A DNA stretch of 37,007 nucleotides from contig NZ_PVNP01000112.1 of the NCBI RefSeq assembly GCF_002993365.1, forward strand, positions 1 to 37,007, given 5' to 3'. A program made the translations under genes and the position numbers. Position 1 is the stretch's first letter. Each line of letters opens with the position of its first letter. Positions 35,225 to 37,007 of the stretch are shown piece by piece. A model generated the notes under the pieces. That model searched no databases and was not told the DNA's origin. It saw only the letters and a list, made by a program, of their open reading frames with translations. The stretch is from Marisediminitalea alba (GTDB lineage: Bacteria; Pseudomonadota; Gammaproteobacteria; Enterobacterales; Alteromonadaceae).

Positions 35225-36049
35225 ATGTCGAAATTGATTTCATTTGCGTCATGGAATGTCGAACATTTTAAAGGAAAGCCAGAGCGTATTGAGCGGGTTG
35301 TCGATTTACTATCCGAGGTAAATCCTGACCTTTTTGCAATTTACGAAGTTGAAGGCAAGCATGTGTTTGAGCAACTTATGGATAAGTTGCAAAGTCACTC
35401 GTTTTTTATCACTGAAAAAACCGACAAGGCCAATATGGAGATATTGATTGGCTTTCGTAAATCATTGAATGTCTTCGTCACCCAGCGGGATGAATTCAAA
35501 TCAAAAGTCCCAACTTTACGCCCCGGCACACTTGCAACAGTAAGAATAGATGGTGAAGATTACGCTTTTCTTTTTTTACATCTCAAATCTTTCACTGATC
35601 CGCGCTCTTGGGGCTTGCGAGATGATATGTTCAAACATGCCGCAAGTCTCAAACGCAAGATTAACAAACGCTCTGATGATGGTAAAACCGGGAAACTTGT
35701 TGTACTTGGCGACCTAAACACCATGGGGTTATCTGCCGCATATAATAATATTTGTGATTTAACGCCTGAGCAGGAAATTGAGTTCTTAGAAAAACGTTTT
35801 AACCGCGTAGCACTAAATCGCTTGCATAAAACACACGAGATCAGTTGGTGGAATGGCTCAGAAACTTATGCGCCGGGCAGTACCCTAGATCATGTTTTTG
35901 CCGATCCAAGCTTAAATTTTAGAGATTTTGGTGGCGGTAAATATATTAAAGTCATTGGCTGGCCTGAGTTAACCAGTACCGCAGAACAGCTATCTTGGAT
36001 TGATAAATATTCGGATCATGGCCTTCTGTTTGGCGAAATCCATGCTTAA
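35225..36049 (+). CDS. Endonuclease/exonuclease/phosphatase family protein
   Basis: 274 residues, cytosolic. The EEP fold motifs are in order: FASWNVEHF (Asn10), YEVEGK (catalytic Glu near 39), FLHLKSF, VLGDLNTMG (Asp/Asn near 162), STLDHVFAD (Asp/His near 218) and YSDHGLLFGE (final Asp/His near 263). Such enzymes are metal-dependent nucleases or phosphatases; the substrate is unknown, but DNA or RNA is likely. ATG 35225 follows a GAGGA site. It is transcribed alone, opposite to the transfer genes. Confidence 0.87.
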   Translation: MSKLISFASWNVEHFKGKPERIERVVDLLSEVNPDLFAIYEVEGKHVFEQLMDKLQSHSFFITEKTDKANMEILIGFRKSLNVFVTQRDEFKSKVPTLRPGTLATVRIDGEDYAFLFLHLKSFTDPRSWGLRDDMFKHAASLKRKINKRSDDGKTGKLVVLGDLNTMGLSAAYNNICDLTPEQEIEFLEKRFNRVALNRLHKTHEISWWNGSETYAPGSTLDHVFADPSLNFRDFGGGKYIKVIGWPELTSTAEQLSWIDKYSDHGLLFGEIHA

Positions 36050-36075
36050 TGCATATTCACATTTATTTTCTTAGC

Positions 36076-36093
36076 AGGGGAAGGCCTTCCCCT
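36076..36093. repeat. Perfect 18-bp palindrome
   Basis: AGGGGAAGGCCTTCCCCT. It is 27 bases after the nuclease stop. It is not followed by a T run, so it is not a simple terminator. Confidence 0.7.
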
Positions 36094-36133
36094 CACTGCA
36101 ACCGCTTTTTAGCGTTTTTCGTCACCCCTTCTA

Positions 36134-36149
36134 ACGGGACGTGTCCCGT
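36134..36149. repeat. Inverted repeat ACGGGAC/GTCCCGT
   Basis: Two 7-base arms separated by two bases. The spacing suits a dimeric protein binding site. Confidence 0.55.
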
Positions 36150-36347
36150 AACGCCCTGTAGAGCAGTCTTGTTTGCTCAAAATCAAGAAAAATGACGGTT
36201 TCCATCTCCGCACTGCGTTTGGGCTAGACCCTCCGCAATTTTTCTGGATTTTTTCACCCCCGCCTTAGTCGCCCTAGTCGGCAGAAGTTCAATCGCGGCG
36301 CAAAGCGCTTCGTTGAACCTCAGCCAATATTTTTAGGAGCGAACAGC

Positions 36348-36809
36348 ATGACACCACATGATGCAGCAAAGATTTTAGGATTAAGCGGACAAATTTCCTT
36401 AACGCTGGTTAAAAAGGCATTTCGTAGAGCCGCTATGACATACCACCCAGACCGGAATCCGGCTGGCGCAGAAATGATGAAAGTCATCAATCAAGCCTTT
36501 GAAGTGTTAAAGGGCTTTGACGGAGTGATTGAGGAACAAAAAGTCGGTGAGCAAGATTACCCTGAAGCTTTAAACGATGCGCTAAACGCGATTATTCATT
36601 GTGAAGGATTAGAGATTGAGATTTGCGGCGCATGGGTGTGGGTTGGTGGTAACAGCTTCAAGCACAAAGCGGTTTTCAAAAAAGCGGGTTTTAAATTTGC
36701 CTCCAAGAAAAAGCGTTGGTATTTCCGCCCTGAGGATTGGCAAAGCAAAGGGCGCGGCACCTTTAGCATGGATGAAATAAGAGAAACTTACGGCAGCGCC
36801 AAACCGTAA
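36348..36809 (+). CDS. J-domain protein (DnaJ-like)
   Basis: 153 residues. The N-terminal J domain, MTPHDAAKILGLSGQI, has the HPD motif in MTYHPDRNPAG (His33-Pro34-Asp35), which stimulates Hsp70 ATPase. The C-terminal part GAWVWVGGNSFKHKAVFKKA followed by KRWYFRPEDW is common to small J proteins of proteobacterial plasmids and integrative elements. A ribosome site (AGGAG) precedes ATG 36348. The stop codon lies in the GTAAG of an IS66 end at 36806, so a few C-terminal residues may have been lost; the remaining length is near normal. Confidence 0.85.
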   Translation: MTPHDAAKILGLSGQISLTLVKKAFRRAAMTYHPDRNPAGAEMMKVINQAFEVLKGFDGVIEEQKVGEQDYPEALNDALNAIIHCEGLEIEICGAWVWVGGNSFKHKAVFKKAGFKFASKKKRWYFRPEDWQSKGRGTFSMDEIRETYGSAKP

Positions 36810-37007
36810 GCGATCAATATAGACCCGGATCACCCCATTTTATCTAAGTCGCTCGTTAATTTTTTGTCCGCGAATCTCTCTTTCCAGACTCTTGGCGTCA
36901 GGTCGAGTACGTCTTTGGCCGGATGCAGTGCTACACGCTGCAATACATCCACGAGGTAATGGTAGGGATTGACGCCTTGCAGGCGGCAAGTCACCATCAG
37001 GCTTTGT
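36806..37007 (-). mobile_element. IS66-family element, one end
   Basis: GTAAGCG at 36806 looks like an IS66-family terminal repeat, which normally starts GTAA. Just inside is the C-terminus of an IS66 transposase. The other end, and the 8-bp target duplication, are outside the window; GCCAAACC just before 36806 would be one copy. Confidence 0.75.
36830..37007 (-). CDS. IS66-family transposase, C-terminal 59 residues
   Basis: Read from the minus strand, the partial frame gives QSLMVTCRLQGVNPYHYLVD followed by RVWKERFADKKLTSDLD and stops at 36830. This is the IS66 transposase C-terminal block (the VTCxLQGV-x-PY-x-YL-x-DVLQR pattern). The catalytic part lies to the right of the window. Confidence 0.88.
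   Translation of the reverse strand, partial: QSLMVTCRLQGVNPYHYLVDVLQRVALHPAKDVLDLTPRVWKERFADKKLTSDLDKMG

Larger units (their letters stand above)
36050..36347. other. Palindrome-rich intergenic region
   Basis: 298 bases between the nuclease and J-domain genes. It holds a perfect 18-bp palindrome (36076-36093), an inverted repeat ACGGGAC-GT-GTCCCGT (36134-36149) and an imperfect inverted repeat beginning GTTCAA and ending TTGAAC (36287-36318). A sequence TAGTCG occurs twice near 36267-36279. No frame looks real. It may hold operator sites or an origin. Confidence 0.55.

Overview
The window looks like chromosome of a marine gammaproteobacterium of the Alteromonadaceae type. The evidence is the seqA-pgm pair, a yffB-dapE-M15-DUF2897 operon, astE followed by a HIT protein and YbjQ, a single-operon MoxR/DUF58/TgpA module, and moderate GC. 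The species cannot be fixed from sequence alone.

Layout. Positions 1-218 are the end of an IS5-family insertion sequence that cut a tricorn-type S41 protease gene and left only its beta-propeller start (219-957). From there to 22.8 kb is ordinary backbone: a DUF2975/XRE pair, an ABC-F ATPase, a GNAT acetyltransferase, the MoxR-DUF58-TgpA operon, seqA-pgm-glgP (replication control next to glycogen and glucose-phosphate metabolism), an EAL protein with a degenerate GGDEF domain, astE-HIT-ybjQ, the dapE operon, an OsmC protein, a EIIA-like protein lacking both phospho-histidines, and a patatin-like lipase.

At 22803-22879 there is a tRNA-Val(GAC). From its 3' end to the end of the window runs an integrated mobilizable element. 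Its large serine recombinase gene ends inside the tRNA, so the last five codons and stop are tRNA sequence. The element then carries a MobC-like protein and a MOBP-type relaxase, several small unknown genes, a secreted vWA protein, a membrane protein and a VirD4-type coupling protein. No mating-pair-formation genes are visible, so it probably borrows a helper conjugation channel (an IME-type element). The other attachment site is not in the window.

The AT-rich cargo at 32.0-34.4 kb is a three-gene envelope cassette: a papain/C39-like cysteine peptidase lipoprotein, a small lipoprotein and a three-span membrane protein. I do not recognise it as a known system. Next to it, 34.49-34.81 kb is non-coding and rich in inverted repeats, including a nested fold of about 90 nt with five successive helices. 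It could be a structured RNA or the transfer origin. The element continues with a 57-aa conserved-looking small protein, an endonuclease/exonuclease/phosphatase family protein, a palindrome-rich spacer and a J-domain protein whose stop codon comes from the end of an IS66-family element (36806 to the window edge).

The best candidates for something new are the cysteine-peptidase lipoprotein cassette, the nested-hairpin region beside it, and the recombinase whose C-terminus is encoded by the tRNA target.
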